Below, piece by piece: positions 1 to 12,227 of a DNA stretch of 51,802 bases. The stretch lies in contig CAMPET010000125.1 of the NCBI GenBank assembly GCA_946803715.1, positions 37,687 to 89,488 on the forward strand, given 5' to 3'. The notes beneath the pieces were generated by a model, which was not told the origin of the DNA, ran no database searches, and saw only the letters and a list, made by a program, of their open reading frames with translations. The position numbers and the translations under genes were made by a program. The stretch's first letter is position 1, and every line of letters starts with the position of its first letter. Origin of the DNA: Beroe ovata. Its lineage: Eukaryota > Ctenophora > Nuda > Beroida > Beroidae.

Positions 1-36
<36 letters not shown>
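1..36. repeat. (CA)n microsatellite at window edge
   Basis: Uninterrupted CA dinucleotides from the first base; the tract probably continues outside the window. Confidence 0.97.
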
Positions 37-38
<2 letters not shown>

Positions 39-2291
39 ATGTGCGTTTGTGTACAGCGCATTCGCCGCTCGATTATCCAATCTCCAGGAGTAGGAAAGAA
101 GTTGGATACGGAACCAGGAGTGATGCTGAAAGTGTGATTTATCGGAAAACACGATCGGAACCATGGAATCGGCGAGATGGGAAGGGAAGAGCCCCTAAAA
201 TCCACCATCTCCAGTAGATGGTATCGCAGCTCAGCTTTACATAACCTACCTGACAGTGAATGTTTGGTAAGGAATGTGTCAAATAATCAGTCACTTATTC
301 AAACATCAGTGAACAAACATCAATAAACAAACATCAGTAAATAAACATCATAGTGATTTGAGATAGTATTTTTCACTTTCAAAAACAATGAAACAACCGA
401 GTTTCAAATTATAAATAAAGAGTTACTTTATAACAACAAATTTCACTGACAATACTAACTAAATGCAGTAGGGACTTTCCAGCGGTAGCACTTCATGCAC
501 CTGTCTCAAGCAGTTCGCTTGCTGGAATAAGGGCATCAATTTCCGGTTTTGTCAAGAAGCAGATTTCATGTTTTCAATGGAAACATTGCAAACTTTTCAT
601 CATATTCGTGCGGAGCAAGCAAACATCTTGTTTTATTATGTACACCGATTATGATGGAAAGCCTGCAAAACAACCGAATAACCATGAATTACAGGTCAAT
701 TCGCGTATAATGAAACACGAATATAAGCTCCTTTGACAACTAACTCCGAACATTATAAACGAAATTCAAATATCATTATTAGGACAAGAGGGTAAAACAT
801 CCGTACTGCATTTGTAAGTCTTGATAATCTCGTACACACACACACTCACACCCATAATCAGGACGTAGCACGGGAAAGATGAATAATTTGCTTCCATGTG
901 AAATTTTCGTCACTTTTGTATCCGAGTTTGATCGAACTAAATTTATATTACATATTATTTCCCACAAATAAACCGAATATTATAGTTGGGGAAATTTTAG
1001 ATCTCGACCGACGATCAGATACTGTTTCCTTTTGATACAAGATGAAATTTTGAGATAATTATGTGAAAAAATTCAAATACTCATAACACGACATATATAA
1101 TATAACTTCGATAAAACATCCTAACATGAGGTATAACCGTTCTGAGATTGTAGAAAACAATTTAATTTCGAATTTTCAAAACTAACTCTCGATAGAGTGG
1201 ATTAGGGTAAATCCTGGTAAATACTAAACTACATTCTCGATACTGAACGTATCACAATAATGGGGAGGGGAGAAAAAACAATGGTTGGTAGAAAAGAACA
1301 CAGCCGTACATAGACTCTCAAAACAGGGTAGAAAATTACATACTAACATAATAGATGATAAACTTCTGGGGGCGCACGCGAAAGAAGGGTAAATTGGAGG
1401 CAATCCTGTCGAATGACATCTTCGATTTTTCCATTGATGTCACTCACATGTCACTCGATCTCATTTGAATGATACAATCGTTTCCGTGGGCATACTAGCG
1501 AATATCACAGAGAGACTGATCATATCCATACTTCCGGCAATACCAAGGAGGTATAGCACTATTAGAGTCAGTTGAGCTACATCAGTTATGAATTGATAGA
1601 AATATTAAGTATTTATCATTTAGCTATAAATTATTTTACCCAAATCCAATTACAATAGAATATATATATCATATGCATATTACACATATTATATAACTAG
1701 TTATATTCTATGATAAGTATCTAAAGTATTTGATCATATTACAATCTCAAAGCCATCAATCATTACTGCTTAGCTTGAAGCTGCCGGATAATTGAATTTC
1801 ACAAACATACAAATATCCCAGCAGAATCATTGTCCTTCCTGTGTGTAGAACAGAGAATTTCTAATTACAATGTTTGTCCTAACACCATCAGAAAATCTGT
1901 CACCATCATAGTTGCGTTACAAGAGCAAACAAGGAAAACATGTATCCAAGAACAGCAATACAACTGGATATACAACCAATACACATAGTCCAATAATCAT
2001 TTACTATCGGCATGGTTTAAAAATTTATATTGGTGGTGGGCTTCATGATTCACCTTCCAAGCAGCAAAAGATTATAGTGGGATCACCTCACTATTTACAT
2101 ACAAGTTCATTGCAGCTCAGAAGAGGACAAACTCAAGTAACAACGGGGCTAACAGTGTCTTTTGTTTTCATCACATCAATCACAACTCCTGAGTGTATAT
2201 TATATTTGTCTAAACAATTTCCTTTCTCTAGTCATTGGTGATCAAGTTTGCCAGATCATACATGTCACAATGCAGTGTGTTTCTCACTATA
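37..2291. other. Non-coding, AT-rich stretch
   Basis: No reading frame with recognisable protein content was found on either strand. Contents are AT-rich sequence, a short CA run near 833-850 and an AT-rich imperfect palindrome around 1650-1720. The last few hundred bases are probably the 3' UTR and downstream flank of the midnolin-like gene, which is transcribed leftwards. No convincing polyadenylation hexamer was identified there. Confidence 0.6.
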
Positions 2292-3509
2292 TCACAACAA
2301 GAACCCCTTCTTCATGCCAGCATAGCTGGAACTGGAGGGGCCGGGAACTGAGTGAACTGCTAACTGAACAGAGTCACAGGTCGTCTGGCATGTGGTGCTA
2401 TCAGCATGTAATAGCTTTGACGAGTTGGTCCAGCCACAGGGCAGTGCTGACCGCCTCCTCTTCTTCTGAAGCCTTGTTTTCCTCATCCTTTCCTTCAACC
2501 CAGCGATTTTGCTTTTCATTATTTTGTTTTCCCTCTCACAATCATTAGATAGCTTGGCAGCAATGGGATCTTGATCCAAGTGACATTGGGCCAGATTCAT
2601 TTTTGCTCGCTTAGCAACATTTCGATAGTTCTCAAAAGTGGAGCTGCGCCTCTTAGCATATGTTGGAATTGAGGCTTGATCTGAATCTGATTTCACCATA
2701 CCCATTTCAGACTTGAGCTTCTTGATAACCATATCCTTAAGAAACTTCTTTAGATCACTACTCAATGGAATGTCTGATTTACCTTTGGCAAGGACTGAGG
2801 TTTGGTTATTGCTCCCTTTACGGATATATTGAACAAACTTTTTATGGATGTCATTGCTTTCCACAGCAGTACTTGTGCTAGGTCCAGGAGCTTCAGGTTC
2901 TGGTTCACTGGCGATAAGCTGCAGCTTAAAAACAATGACCATGTCTTCAATATGAAGGGTAATAGAAGCTTGATCTCCATCGCGTATCTGAGCTTTAATC
3001 TGAAATAAATTGGTGATTGTTAAAGGATAGGTTTTCCCATTCATCTACACATAACCGAGAATTTGGAAGTCCATTCTACCTCTGCATTCTCCAATACTTC
3101 ATCAGGAATACTTTTCAGCAGTACACTAGACTTGGTTGTAACATAACCAACGAGTCCAGCACGCATCACAGGAAGGACAGATATAGATGATTCATGGACC
3201 AAATTGTTCTCTCGCAGACTCCCAAAACGTAACTCTCTGAAAATTGGAGTAGCTATTTTTAGTTTATATACAATGTTAACATGCTTATGTATTAGTTAAC
3301 GTACAATGTAAGCAAAAACTTAACTCCACACATAAATTTAGGAATAAAGCTTACTTTTCCTTCAGCAGTATCCTAATGTTGTCTGTGTCAGTCCTCAGCT
3401 TGTCAGCAATTTTTTGTTTGAAAGACTCCACTCGAGAATCAAGTGAAACATTGAGCTCAAATGGTTCCCCAGATAATGGACAAATTTTAACCTTAATACT
3501 TTCACCCAT
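2292..3509 (-). CDS. MIDN: Midnolin-like ubiquitin-like-domain protein
   Basis: Three exons read right to left: 3509-3355, 3236-3080 and 2999-2292, with GT-AG introns and matching phases, giving 339 aa. Residues about 4-85 form a ubiquitin-like fold. They are followed by the stretch VMRAGL, a short helix, and a second conserved block (ITLHIEDMVIVFKLQLIA) that lines up with the midnolin segment after its UBL, where the protein grips substrates (Catch region). A basic helix near the C-terminus (KIAGLKERMRKTRLQKKRRR) matches the midnolin C-terminal helix that binds the proteasome. In vertebrates midnolin carries nuclear proteins to the proteasome without ubiquitination. The human protein (about 468 aa) is longer; here the low-complexity linkers are short. 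An in-frame ATG 48 bases upstream is possible; the start at 3509 is chosen because it begins the UBL. Family assignment is by remembered similarity only. Confidence 0.72.
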
Positions 3510-3600
3510 GATGCTATGTAACCTGAGTAAGAGCAAATCAAATGTTGTAGTCAACATCTGGGAACAACTAAAATTCAGAATGAATTTGAATCTTAGAATT

Positions 3601-3838
3601 TGAAGGAAATTTCTGGTATTCCTCTGATTACAAACTCAGACAATTGAAACAGACCTTAGTCTTTAATTGGAGAAAATACTATCAATGAACAACATCATCT
3701 TCAGTCACCTCTAATTTGATTGTAATAAGTAGTGTTGAGGGGACGGAAGATGATGTTGTACATTGTTCCAATTGAAGACTAACCACTGTTTCAAATGTCT
3801 GAGTTTGCAATCAGAGGAATACCAGAAATTCCCTTTAA
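3601..3838. repeat. Long fold-back hairpin (MITE-like or hairpin RNA)
   Basis: Bases 3601-3673 and 3766-3838 are reverse complements over about 70 bp with only a few mismatches. An inner pair (about 3689-3710 with 3736-3759) continues the stem, leaving a loop of about 25 bases. It lies between the midnolin start and the COPB1 3' end. The loop sequence recurs near 49983. It could be a fold-back transposon relic or a transcribed hairpin. Confidence 0.8.
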
Positions 3839-4056
3839 ATTCTAAGTAACTGTGCGACTCTTGAAAACAACCCCTCTCCAAATGTTTAATTTGAATCCAG
3901 CAGAAAAAATTCATAACAACATAGAAAAGAAAGCATGGAAATTTCCTTTAAGGTGATAAGATCAGGCTTTGAAAATTAATGATTGACTCCATGAGAAAAC
4001 ATGCTACTGTTCAGTCATCAATCTAAGTGATTCCAACCAAACAAAAGCATCTAATA

Positions 4057-4239
4057 ATGCTCTTGTACTTCATCATAGTACCATGTCTACATTGTGGCGG
4101 ACAAACAAAAGCTGCCAAACCCATCGAAGTATCTTCTTATAGAATTGGGGAGGAAATAAATTATATTGATATTCATTGTGCTACAAAACATAATTCAATT
4201 AATTTCAATGTTTTCAGCTTGGAACCTTGCGAGCGATAG
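4057..4239 (+). CDS. Doubtful 60-aa ORF with signal-peptide-like start
   Basis: The frame opens with a hydrophobic stretch (MLLYFIIVPCLHCGG) resembling a secretion signal, followed by a short polar region with two cysteines and an in-frame stop. No family was recognised, no splice sites or promoter were established, and the ORF is short enough to be chance. It is the only unexplained frame in the 1.3-kb gap between midnolin and COPB1. Confidence 0.15.
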   Translation: MLLYFIIVPCLHCGGQTKAAKPIEVSSYRIGEEINYIDIHCATKHNSINFNVFSLEPCER

Positions 4240-4754
4240 GTCGACCATAAATATGAAACAAATAGCAAGAATGTGATGCAACTATTTTGTCTATCGATGA
4301 TAAACCCTGCATGATATCTAAATTTCAAATCCTTGTATTATATGTTGTACGCGCGCATATTTATTCGCAAGCATTTGCATCAGATAGAATTGAATATCGT
4401 GACGCATAATTAGCTCCGCGCGAAGACATCGTACCTGCATGAACCAGCGACGCGCGCCGTTATGTGAACAGCCGCTATGCGCGCCACTCAAAACTAAGCC
4501 GCGCAATGATCAACCGAATCACCAACCATTGCTGACGCAAGACTAAAATATAACCCAATTTGCAAGGAATTATGAAATAAACACATCTTATTTGATCTCA
4601 GCCACAATTACAATGCATTTTTTGATATACTGTACGATAGAACAGATTAACTCAAGATACAAGCATGCGAACTCATTAAGGATTAATGAAGGTTGAAACT
4701 ATCCAAGATAAACAAAAATTCAAATCCAATGTTACAATTGTCTAATTAATACAT

Positions 4755-4760
4755 TTTATT
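4755..4760 (-). terminator. COPB1 polyadenylation signal AATAAA
   Basis: On the minus strand AATAAA lies about 60 bases past the COPB1 stop codon, a normal distance for a short 3' UTR. Confidence 0.65.
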
Positions 4761-4818
4761 CTAACAAAAACACAGCTTTATGTGATTTACATATGTATAC
4801 AACGTCCAGATTCCAAAT

Positions 4819-7800
4819 CTACTTCTCAGCAGCGGCTGCAAGAGCGGCCCCCTCTTTTCCCTCCTTCTTCTGGCTGAGGGTGATCTTGTCACCAAGGGAC
4901 AAGGCCATGCCCTGGCTCTTCGCCCGGATTCGGATATGTCCAGACAACACACCGGTGTCGGGCAGCTGCTCAATGCTGAAATACACTGTGTTAGAACTTT
5001 AAGTGGGTATCAGATTTGTTCTTTTACAGAGCAATAATTGAGAAACCACCCACTTCTATTATACGCTATCATAATTACCTGATGTTAGCGAGAGCGTCTT
5101 CACCGAAGACACTCTTGGCGTACATGTTAGCGGCTAGGAACCCGCAGTCTCCCTCCAGCGCTTGTTTTGGAGTGAGACACTTCATATTCGTACAGGTGAG
5201 GATATGGTCCAGATACTGGGACATATCCGTGATATTTGTCTGGACACAAACCTTGTTTTCCCACTCAAACTCAGCCCACATTTTTCTGAACTCTGAGGGA
5301 AATAAATCCGGTTATATATATACAACAGCAGGTGCAACTGTGGTATAATACGGTGCTATGGCAATGTAACAGTGTTACACGTGCACTGAATATCATGGTG
5401 CAAATTGCAGGCAGCTGATTCACCCGGCGTATTCAGATGAGAATTGAAACGGGTAGACTTATCTATAATTCAACTTGAGAGAGTAATTATGTAATTTCAG
5501 GGTCGAGTGTGGACAATGCAAATCACTTGGCAAAGAAAGTAACCATTTGTTGTCCGTGTATGTTACCAGCTCTATCACTTTGCACAGTAATATGAATTGT
5601 TGACTAACGCATCGGCAATTGCTCACCGCTCAGCTACAATGAATGAGTGGATGCCCAAGGGGCACAGCCGGGCCACTGACGGGTTTTCAAGTTTTCTTTA
5701 AGGTGAGTTGTTGATGAGGGTGTTAGTATCCACTAATGAAGTCATTGCCGTATCCTAAGTCATATACATACGTTAATGTAGGCTCCTAATTGTAATGCAC
5801 AAAGCATTGAACGCAAGGTTCAACTTCTATGCGTAAGACCTTTGCATTGCAGAGGTTTTTACATAGCACAGCTATTACTATACAGTGTGCTGAAATTAGA
5901 GTATATTCATAGTGCTTACAAAATATTATTCCATTTTATCACCGCGTTTGTTGATTTCAACACATTTTCGTATAGTTCAAGCGACTGGACGACCTCTATG
6001 ATTAACATATCGGAATCGGCCCCCGACTTACCGCTCAATGAGGCAGAACGGTTATCATTGGCATTCTGGGGGCTCTCAACTATTGTATTTGGAGGTGTGG
6101 GCAACATTCTGATAGCAGCAGCAATCTAACTCAACAGATTTAAGATAGATGTAACTTCACAGTGGCTGATAGCGAGCATCGCAGTGTCAGATATCTTGTA
6201 TATTATTGTAGGAGTGTTCCCGGCGACCGTCTCTAACTTTGCTAACGAGTGGGTGTTTGGGTCGACGCTGTGTCGCAACAAGCAACATTGTCAACTGGTT
6301 CGCAATCGTCCACATGCTCATGTTAACATCCCTCTCTGTTAACAAGTGGCTACGGTGTCAGTTCCCCCTGAGATCTCTCTACTGGACGCTGACAACAACC
6401 TCGGGTGTAGTGGTGACAGGTGTCATATGGGCGTTGTCATTCATTCCTACATTTGAGTACTACATTCTGGATAGAGGAGCGTATTTTGATATCTCTATCA
6501 ACAGGTGAGATGTAAGAGATTTATCTTGAGTTAGAGACCTTCCGACTTTCGTATCAAATCATAACTCTGCGAATTATTGCCAGGTGTTTTCTCCCACCAC
6601 GAGAAGGAATGAGGATTTGGCACATGGTTGACGCATTCAACTTCTGCATTTTCTCTGGAATTCCCCTGCTGATCATCATAGCCAGCAACTGCGGTCTGCT
6701 TCGCATCATTGTACACCAATCTACGAATCGTACAATCGATACCAACTCCACCAACAACTCAACAAACCAGGCCCATCCCTCTCGCTCCACAATCATCCTA
6801 ATTCTCACCCTCTCATTTCTACTGCTGTTGTCATGGTTACCGGTGACGCTCTACGCTCTGCTAATCCAGCACAAGCGATTCTATCTCTACCGCGTTTCCC
6901 ACTACATGATTCCACTGGATATCACACTTTCACCATTCTTCTACTGTTACTTCAACAAGACGTTCAGAAAGTTTGTTACCTCGGTACTGACGTGTTGCGG
7001 TAAACACAATCAAGTGCCTGGCATGGCTAGACTTAATCAGGGTAACTGAATTTGGGAGACTTTATTGAAACATTGACTGTAAATATTTCAATACCATCGT
7101 TTTTTACGAACAAAATGTTGTTTAAATGAGTGGACTGTTATTTGTTCACAACTCACCAACGTCAGTACAAGATGCAGGCACAATGTAGTCCATGATATCA
7201 ATGTGAATGTCGTTCAGGACAACACAACTTTTGTCGCCGCTTACTCCCGATACATCGTACACAATGTTCCCGAAGATAAACCCGGATTCCGTTGACGCAA
7301 CTTTCACCTACGAACAATGACGGAGTGAGTTCCGAATGCGCGCGATGTGGACGCGCGTGAAAAAGTACACGTATAAAGAACCCAACGGAGATAGGTTCGC
7401 GCGCTCCGTAAAGTGGTGTTTTGGTCGACATTTTTAATGGAAACTGAGCCGCGCACTAAGTAATGAACCGAAAACAACCACATTTCATCTTACCTGGGCC
7501 TTGGTGTTGCAATAATCATTCCCAGCTAAAGTGACAGGAGCTGGTTTGTCAACCAACTTCAGGTCACCGTGGGTAGCAAGCTCTAGAGTAAGGTTTTGGA
7601 GGGTATCAGGGGTTTGGTTCACGACCAAGACATCCAGAACTATGTCATATTGGTTCACGTTGATGTATGCTTCAGCGTAGATAGGATCGGAGAATCCAGT
7701 CAATTGGTACACCTGAAAAGAAGGAGTCAGTTCAATAAGAGAAAAGAATTTCCAAGGATTTGGTCCAAATAGAGTATCGACGAAAGGAATTGGATGCTAA

Positions 7801-10800
7801 ATCTTCGTACCTTGCTAAGTGTTGTAGTAGAAATATCGGATTCCTTTTTCTTAGATCCCTCGGTAGCTTGAAGCAGTGACAACTCCAATTCATCAACAGC
7901 TTTATTCGTTGCTACATTACTGTGAAGATGTGTTATAATATCGTGAGAGAAGACAGAATTAAGCAACATTTTCGAAGCAACATTTTTAGCGAATACCTCA
8001 AAATATGAGAGAAGTTTATCAGCGTATCCACATCGGTTTTTATCAAATTTTTCTCCGAATCTGACAGCTCAAGTTTGGACATGTCGATTGTTCCTATCAT
8101 GTTTTGCAGAGAAGATCTGCAAGCTCGAGTAAAGATAGACACGAGAATGGGAGACCTGTGTAAGATGGGGTCATTAACCAATTATCATTAACCCATTTAC
8201 CAGTCAATCTGTTCAATTCTCAATCACATTTTTGTAGCGAGAAATAAGACTAAGATAGATATGACTTTTATCAGCTTCAAGGGTGCTCGAAATTGTGTTT
8301 CTCTTACCCGTCATTGAGGACCCGAATACAGAGGCTCAGCCAGTCGATATCGTCATCTGAGAGCGGTTTCTTGGGTAGGGAGCTGCGGCCGAGATGCATG
8401 ATGGATGCCAACACCAGCATGCATTGCGCCGTCAGTTTGTTGCATGCCACTGTGTCGCTGCAGACCTGCAGGAAATGAGTGAATGAATATGTTACTTTCA
8501 CTGCAAACACACAGAGCACACACAATACACAGTACAAACGCACACACACACAGTACACAGACACAGACACACACACACACACACACACAGTTTACCTCCT
8601 TGTATCTGAGAGACAGTTTGGTGAGAGAAGTAGCAAGAGCTGATCCCAGGAAGAACTCTCCTTCGAGTAGGAACTTCCGTAACACAGGTTTATCTGAGAA
8701 AATACATGAGTTAGATCTACAAGCGAGACGGTAATCTTGGGCGAGTGCCAAAACTTTTAGCTAATTCCACCAAAACCCACAATGATTATTTGGCTCTTGA
8801 TGTTAAAACAGTATTTCTGTTCATTGAAACACTTTGCCCAGAACTGACAATATTACTCACCGTCAATGTTGGCTGCTGTGGTGGACAGAGCGCTCTGTGT
8901 AGCATATGTCCCGTCTGCGGTGACACGTGACTGTGACGTAGCAACCACAGGAGCGGGAGCGTCACCTGCGTCTTTAGTGCTCTGTGGGTGGCGGTTGCTA
9001 TTAGTAACAGTGTTGCTATGAGTTACAGTGTTGCTATGATTTACAGTGTCGCTAAGTGATGCAGATTGCTAGTAGGTTGCTAACATGAGGAGGGTCAGTT
9101 ACAGGTTTCTAGACAGTTGCTATTAGGTTGCTATGGCTTTACCTCTCGTATCTCGGTATCGACAATTGGCAGATCTCCAACTCCCTCCAACACAGCATCC
9201 ACCATGCCTCGTATCTGTGACTCCGACACACAGTACTCTCCCAGTATCCACAGACCAGCCTGAGATACACGAGATGACGAGGAATATGGATAACTCCCAT
9301 GATGCTGCCATTGATGAGTCACACAGGAGAGTGAACGTAGCCCACTCAGATCAACTGATTTTCGAGAATGGCACACTTAAAAACCCAGCTCCTCCAGTTA
9401 TCCACTCACGTGTAGGACAGATATGGACTTGATTGAGGAGAGGGAATTGAGTAGTTTCTGTATGATGCTCGGCTGTAGGTTCTCAAACCTCGTGACCGCC
9501 TCCCTCACAAACTCCAACACACTTTCTGCTGCTTGCTGACAGGGGAAGGAATGACGGATAAGTTTTATGAAACCGTGAATATATTTGTGAGAACAATTGT
9601 GAAAATCAGACTATCGAGACACCGGAACCACTGTAAACTAGTGAAATTCAACAGAGCTTAAGCAATTAATTAATTATTTAAGTAATGCTTTATGCCGAAT
9701 AAATGCCCACCTCGTTGCCCTCCGCCAGGAAGTCCATGAGAATGGGGACCACAATCTCAGCTGTAATCGGGAACTTGACACCACACTGGTGTAGAGCTTT
9801 CACCAGCAGTTGTTGGTATGTCTTGTTGTTCTCTGACAAGTAAATGATATCGATATGAAGCTGCATATGGAATGAGCAAAATCAAAAACAAAAGAAAATG
9901 AAAACAAAAGAATCTGAGTTTATTTTCCTTCCCCCACTTACGATCAATGTCAGTGACACTGTCAGAGTAAGTCTTGATAACCTCCTTCTTGAGGAGCGAC
10001 ACGACATCCTTCACATTTCTCAGAGTTATCAGAGACATGAGAAAGTCGAGAGTTCTGCGTCTCACTTCCAGATCATTCGATCCTAGGATTCGGAGAACAT
10101 CCATTGACAACTCTTGCTGCGAGGTGAAACATGTATGAAATAGTGAGATTCAAATAACGATAGCCGCAAAATTTCGATCATGGGTTGAAATAAGAACAAG
10201 TCCGTCTCCGAATTATTCATATTCGTTGACGAACCTGGAGGGAGAGATCATGCTTGTGATCGCTCTGTAGCTTGACCAGCTTATCCAACACAACTAACTT
10301 CACATTGTTATCACTCTCATGGACTATCAACTCCACATAACACTTCGCTGCAGCTTTGATTGCAGTGGGAGTAGAGGATAGGGTGACGAGAGTACCGGCA
10401 GCTTCGTATCTGGGAAGAGACGGAATCAGATTTGAAATTGTTTTGATACTTTTGGGTTTTTGCGAAGGAATATCTGACGATAAGGGACAGTTTTCTGGTG
10501 CATTTTACCTGACACTGGCTGAGTTACTGCTCAGCAAGTTGTAAACCGTTCTGATGAACTTGGCTCGCTCAGTCGGCTTTGCCTGGCACACCTTGTAGAT
10601 GAGCTCCACAATGACCAATTGCAGGATATCACCTGAACAGTTCAATTTGTCACTCCCCCGATCCGAACTCGAGTCAGCAATGAAGGGTGGACCTAGGCTC
10701 AATGTGACGTACCAAATGTTCCAATCTCATCGATACACGACTGGAGATAAGCAAGTGCTCTCTGCTGATCAGTGTGGATCAGCATGATGAATGCGTTCCG

Positions 10801-11787
10801 TTTGCAGGACGGATCTTGCTCACTTTCCAGATGGTTTTGGATCAATTCAGGAGCGTCCGGTACCAAAAACTGGGGAGTAAAACGAATTTAAAGCATCTGT
10901 TGCTAGGCGACAAATCATTGCAAAGACAGGACAAGTGTGTTATCTTACCTCGAAATTACGATAGATGGTGTAGAGGGCGAGGACAGCATTTCTTCTGACA
11001 TAGGAGTACTTGTTGTCAAGACAAGCCCTGATGGAGGGCATCAGAGGTTCCAACAGTTCAGGCTCGCGGACCTTGCAGAGGAATCGCAGAGTGGATCCTC
11101 TGATGAATTCATTTGGATGAATCAAATCCTGGAGAGGGAACAATATTGAAACAAGCAAGTTGAAACAAGCAACTATTCTTCATGATTAGTCCGATCAGAA
11201 CAACCTTCATACCTTTCTGTATGCATCACAAACAAGGATCATTTCAGTTAAGAGCTTCCCTGATGAATCACGCTTGGGGACAATTTCCCAGAAAATGAAA
11301 AGGAGCTTCTTGATGGTGTGATCTTGTTCGGGTAACACATATCGAATGATGTGCATCAATAATCCTGGCATTTTCTCACCAGCTTGCATCATGATGATTG
11401 CATTCTTGAGTGCTTGTATTTTCACAATTGTAGATCCTGAGCAGCATTGGTTTAAGGTCACATGACACATTATCTTGGTTGGTAAAATTCATTTAGTTTT
11501 GAATTGAATTGAATTATATTTTTACAGCACAATGTCAATGAACATAATATACATTTTTTTTAGTTGAATGAATAAATAAGTTGAATAAACAACATGACCA
11601 CTGTAACATATAATGCACTGTAATATATCAACCAATTACATTTGAGCATCAAACATATAGGTACAAGTCAAATAAAATATTACTGTGACTCACCATTTTC
11701 AAAATCCTGCTTCAGAGACTGCTCTGATGGTGTATCAGGTATGTTAACATTTATGAGAACAGAACAAGGCTGTTCCAACGCCGCCAT
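4819..11787 (-). CDS. COPB1: Coatomer subunit beta (beta-COP), complete
   Basis: Nineteen exons (right to left): 11787-11694, 11436-11213, 11128-10949, 10869-10713, 10632-10509, 10409-10235, 10116-9942, 9832-9711, 9535-9410, 9259-9143, 8981-8861, 8693-8596, 8465-8308, 8155-7997, 7919-7811, 7712-7494, 7307-7157, 5292-5079, 4975-4819. Phases agree throughout and give 959 aa, close to the human 953. Beta-COP is part of the COPI coat for Golgi-to-ER and intra-Golgi vesicles. The N-terminal two thirds are adaptin-type helical repeats (for example [32 protein letters not shown]). The C-terminal appendage carries the family blocks [25 protein letters not shown] and [19 protein letters not shown]. 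Oddities: an Ala/Lys-rich end after QKK, and a 1.86-kb intron 17 with a GPCR gene on the opposite strand. The start ATG follows AGCA and begins the conserved SVLINV segment. Confidence 0.97.
5998..7049 (+). pseudogene. Rhodopsin-class GPCR, interrupted by a stop and a frameshift
   Basis: This gene lies wholly inside COPB1 intron 17, on the opposite strand. A seven-helix receptor can be followed: TM1 with [12 protein letters not shown]2 with [10 protein letters not shown], the W-x-F-G and Cys of loop 1 and TM3, TM4 with a Trp, TM5 with the conserved Pro, TM6 with SWLP in place of CWLP, and TM7 with SPFFY in place of NPxxY. The DRY motif is replaced by NKW. A TAA at 6127-6129 falls just after TM1. 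The frame shifts at about 6271-6275, after the loop-1/TM3 cysteine; two missing bases would restore the usual TM3 spacing. An intron at 6505-6583 has clean GT-AG ends and keeps frame. It is either a young pseudogene or a gene with assembly errors. The ligand cannot be told. The start at 5998 is the first Met just before TM1, preceding an N-glycosylation site. Confidence 0.8.
8551..8590. repeat. (CA)n microsatellite in COPB1 intron 12
   Basis: CA-rich simple repeat abutting the 3' side of COPB1 exon 12 on the minus strand; its donor site sits directly beside the tract. Confidence 0.9.
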
Positions 11788-11948
11788 TGCTAAATTGTTA
11801 AATGTTTTAGTATTTCTCTAAGAGATCTATCCACTTCACTTCAAGTTTCAATGAACATAATTCATAGAATTTCAAACAGAATCTGTCACGAAGTCAGTCA
11901 AACTAAAGATCTGATTTATAAAAGTAGAGTCATGGAATCAGAGGCACT

Positions 11949-12227
11949 TTACACATCCTGCATGTCTTTCAATCTTCTGATAGCTGATCTGACTGTTGCA
12001 GCCGCTGTTGTACTGACTGCATAAGCTCCTCCAGCAATAGTCTTCTTGCAAGCCTTGCAAGTCCAAATACCAACACATGTCCTCTTCATGGCATCTTTAC
12101 CACAGAAGTTGCAAGTGTACTTGGAGTGCTGTGAAATTTCAATTTTCTTGATCATCTTCCTCAAAGAAGCACCATATCTGGTTCCATATTTACCAGTGAT
12201 TCCTACTTTCTTGGTCCTTTTGGCCAT
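11949..12227 (-). CDS. RPL37A: 60S ribosomal protein eL43 (RPL37A)
   Basis: A single exon encodes 92 aa, the length of the human protein. The N-terminus [19 protein letters not shown] and the central [10 protein letters not shown] are near-identical to eL43 across eukaryotes. The zinc ribbon is intact: CNFC, then 14 residues, then CKAC. The protein sits in the large ribosomal subunit near the E site. A likely splice acceptor (ACACTTTCAG) 11 bases before the ATG suggests a 5' UTR intron, so the promoter is probably further right. It lies head-to-tail behind COPB1 with only 161 bases between the eL43 stop and the COPB1 start, so the COPB1 promoter must be very short or overlap the eL43 3' end. 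Confidence 0.98.
   Translation of the reverse strand: MAKRTKKVGITGKYGTRYGASLRKMIKKIEISQHSKYTCNFCGKDAMKRTCVGIWTCKACKKTIAGGAYAVSTTAAATVRSAIRRLKDMQDV

Noticed and set aside
471-480. Perfect NF-kappaB-type site GGGACTTTCC
   Set aside because: A single 10-mer far from any gene start; expected by chance at this window size and without support.
8353-8751. 132-codon minus-strand frame through COPB1 exons 12-13
   Set aside because: It runs across a CA microsatellite and the correct exons in a mixed frame; the real coding pieces are given under COPB1.
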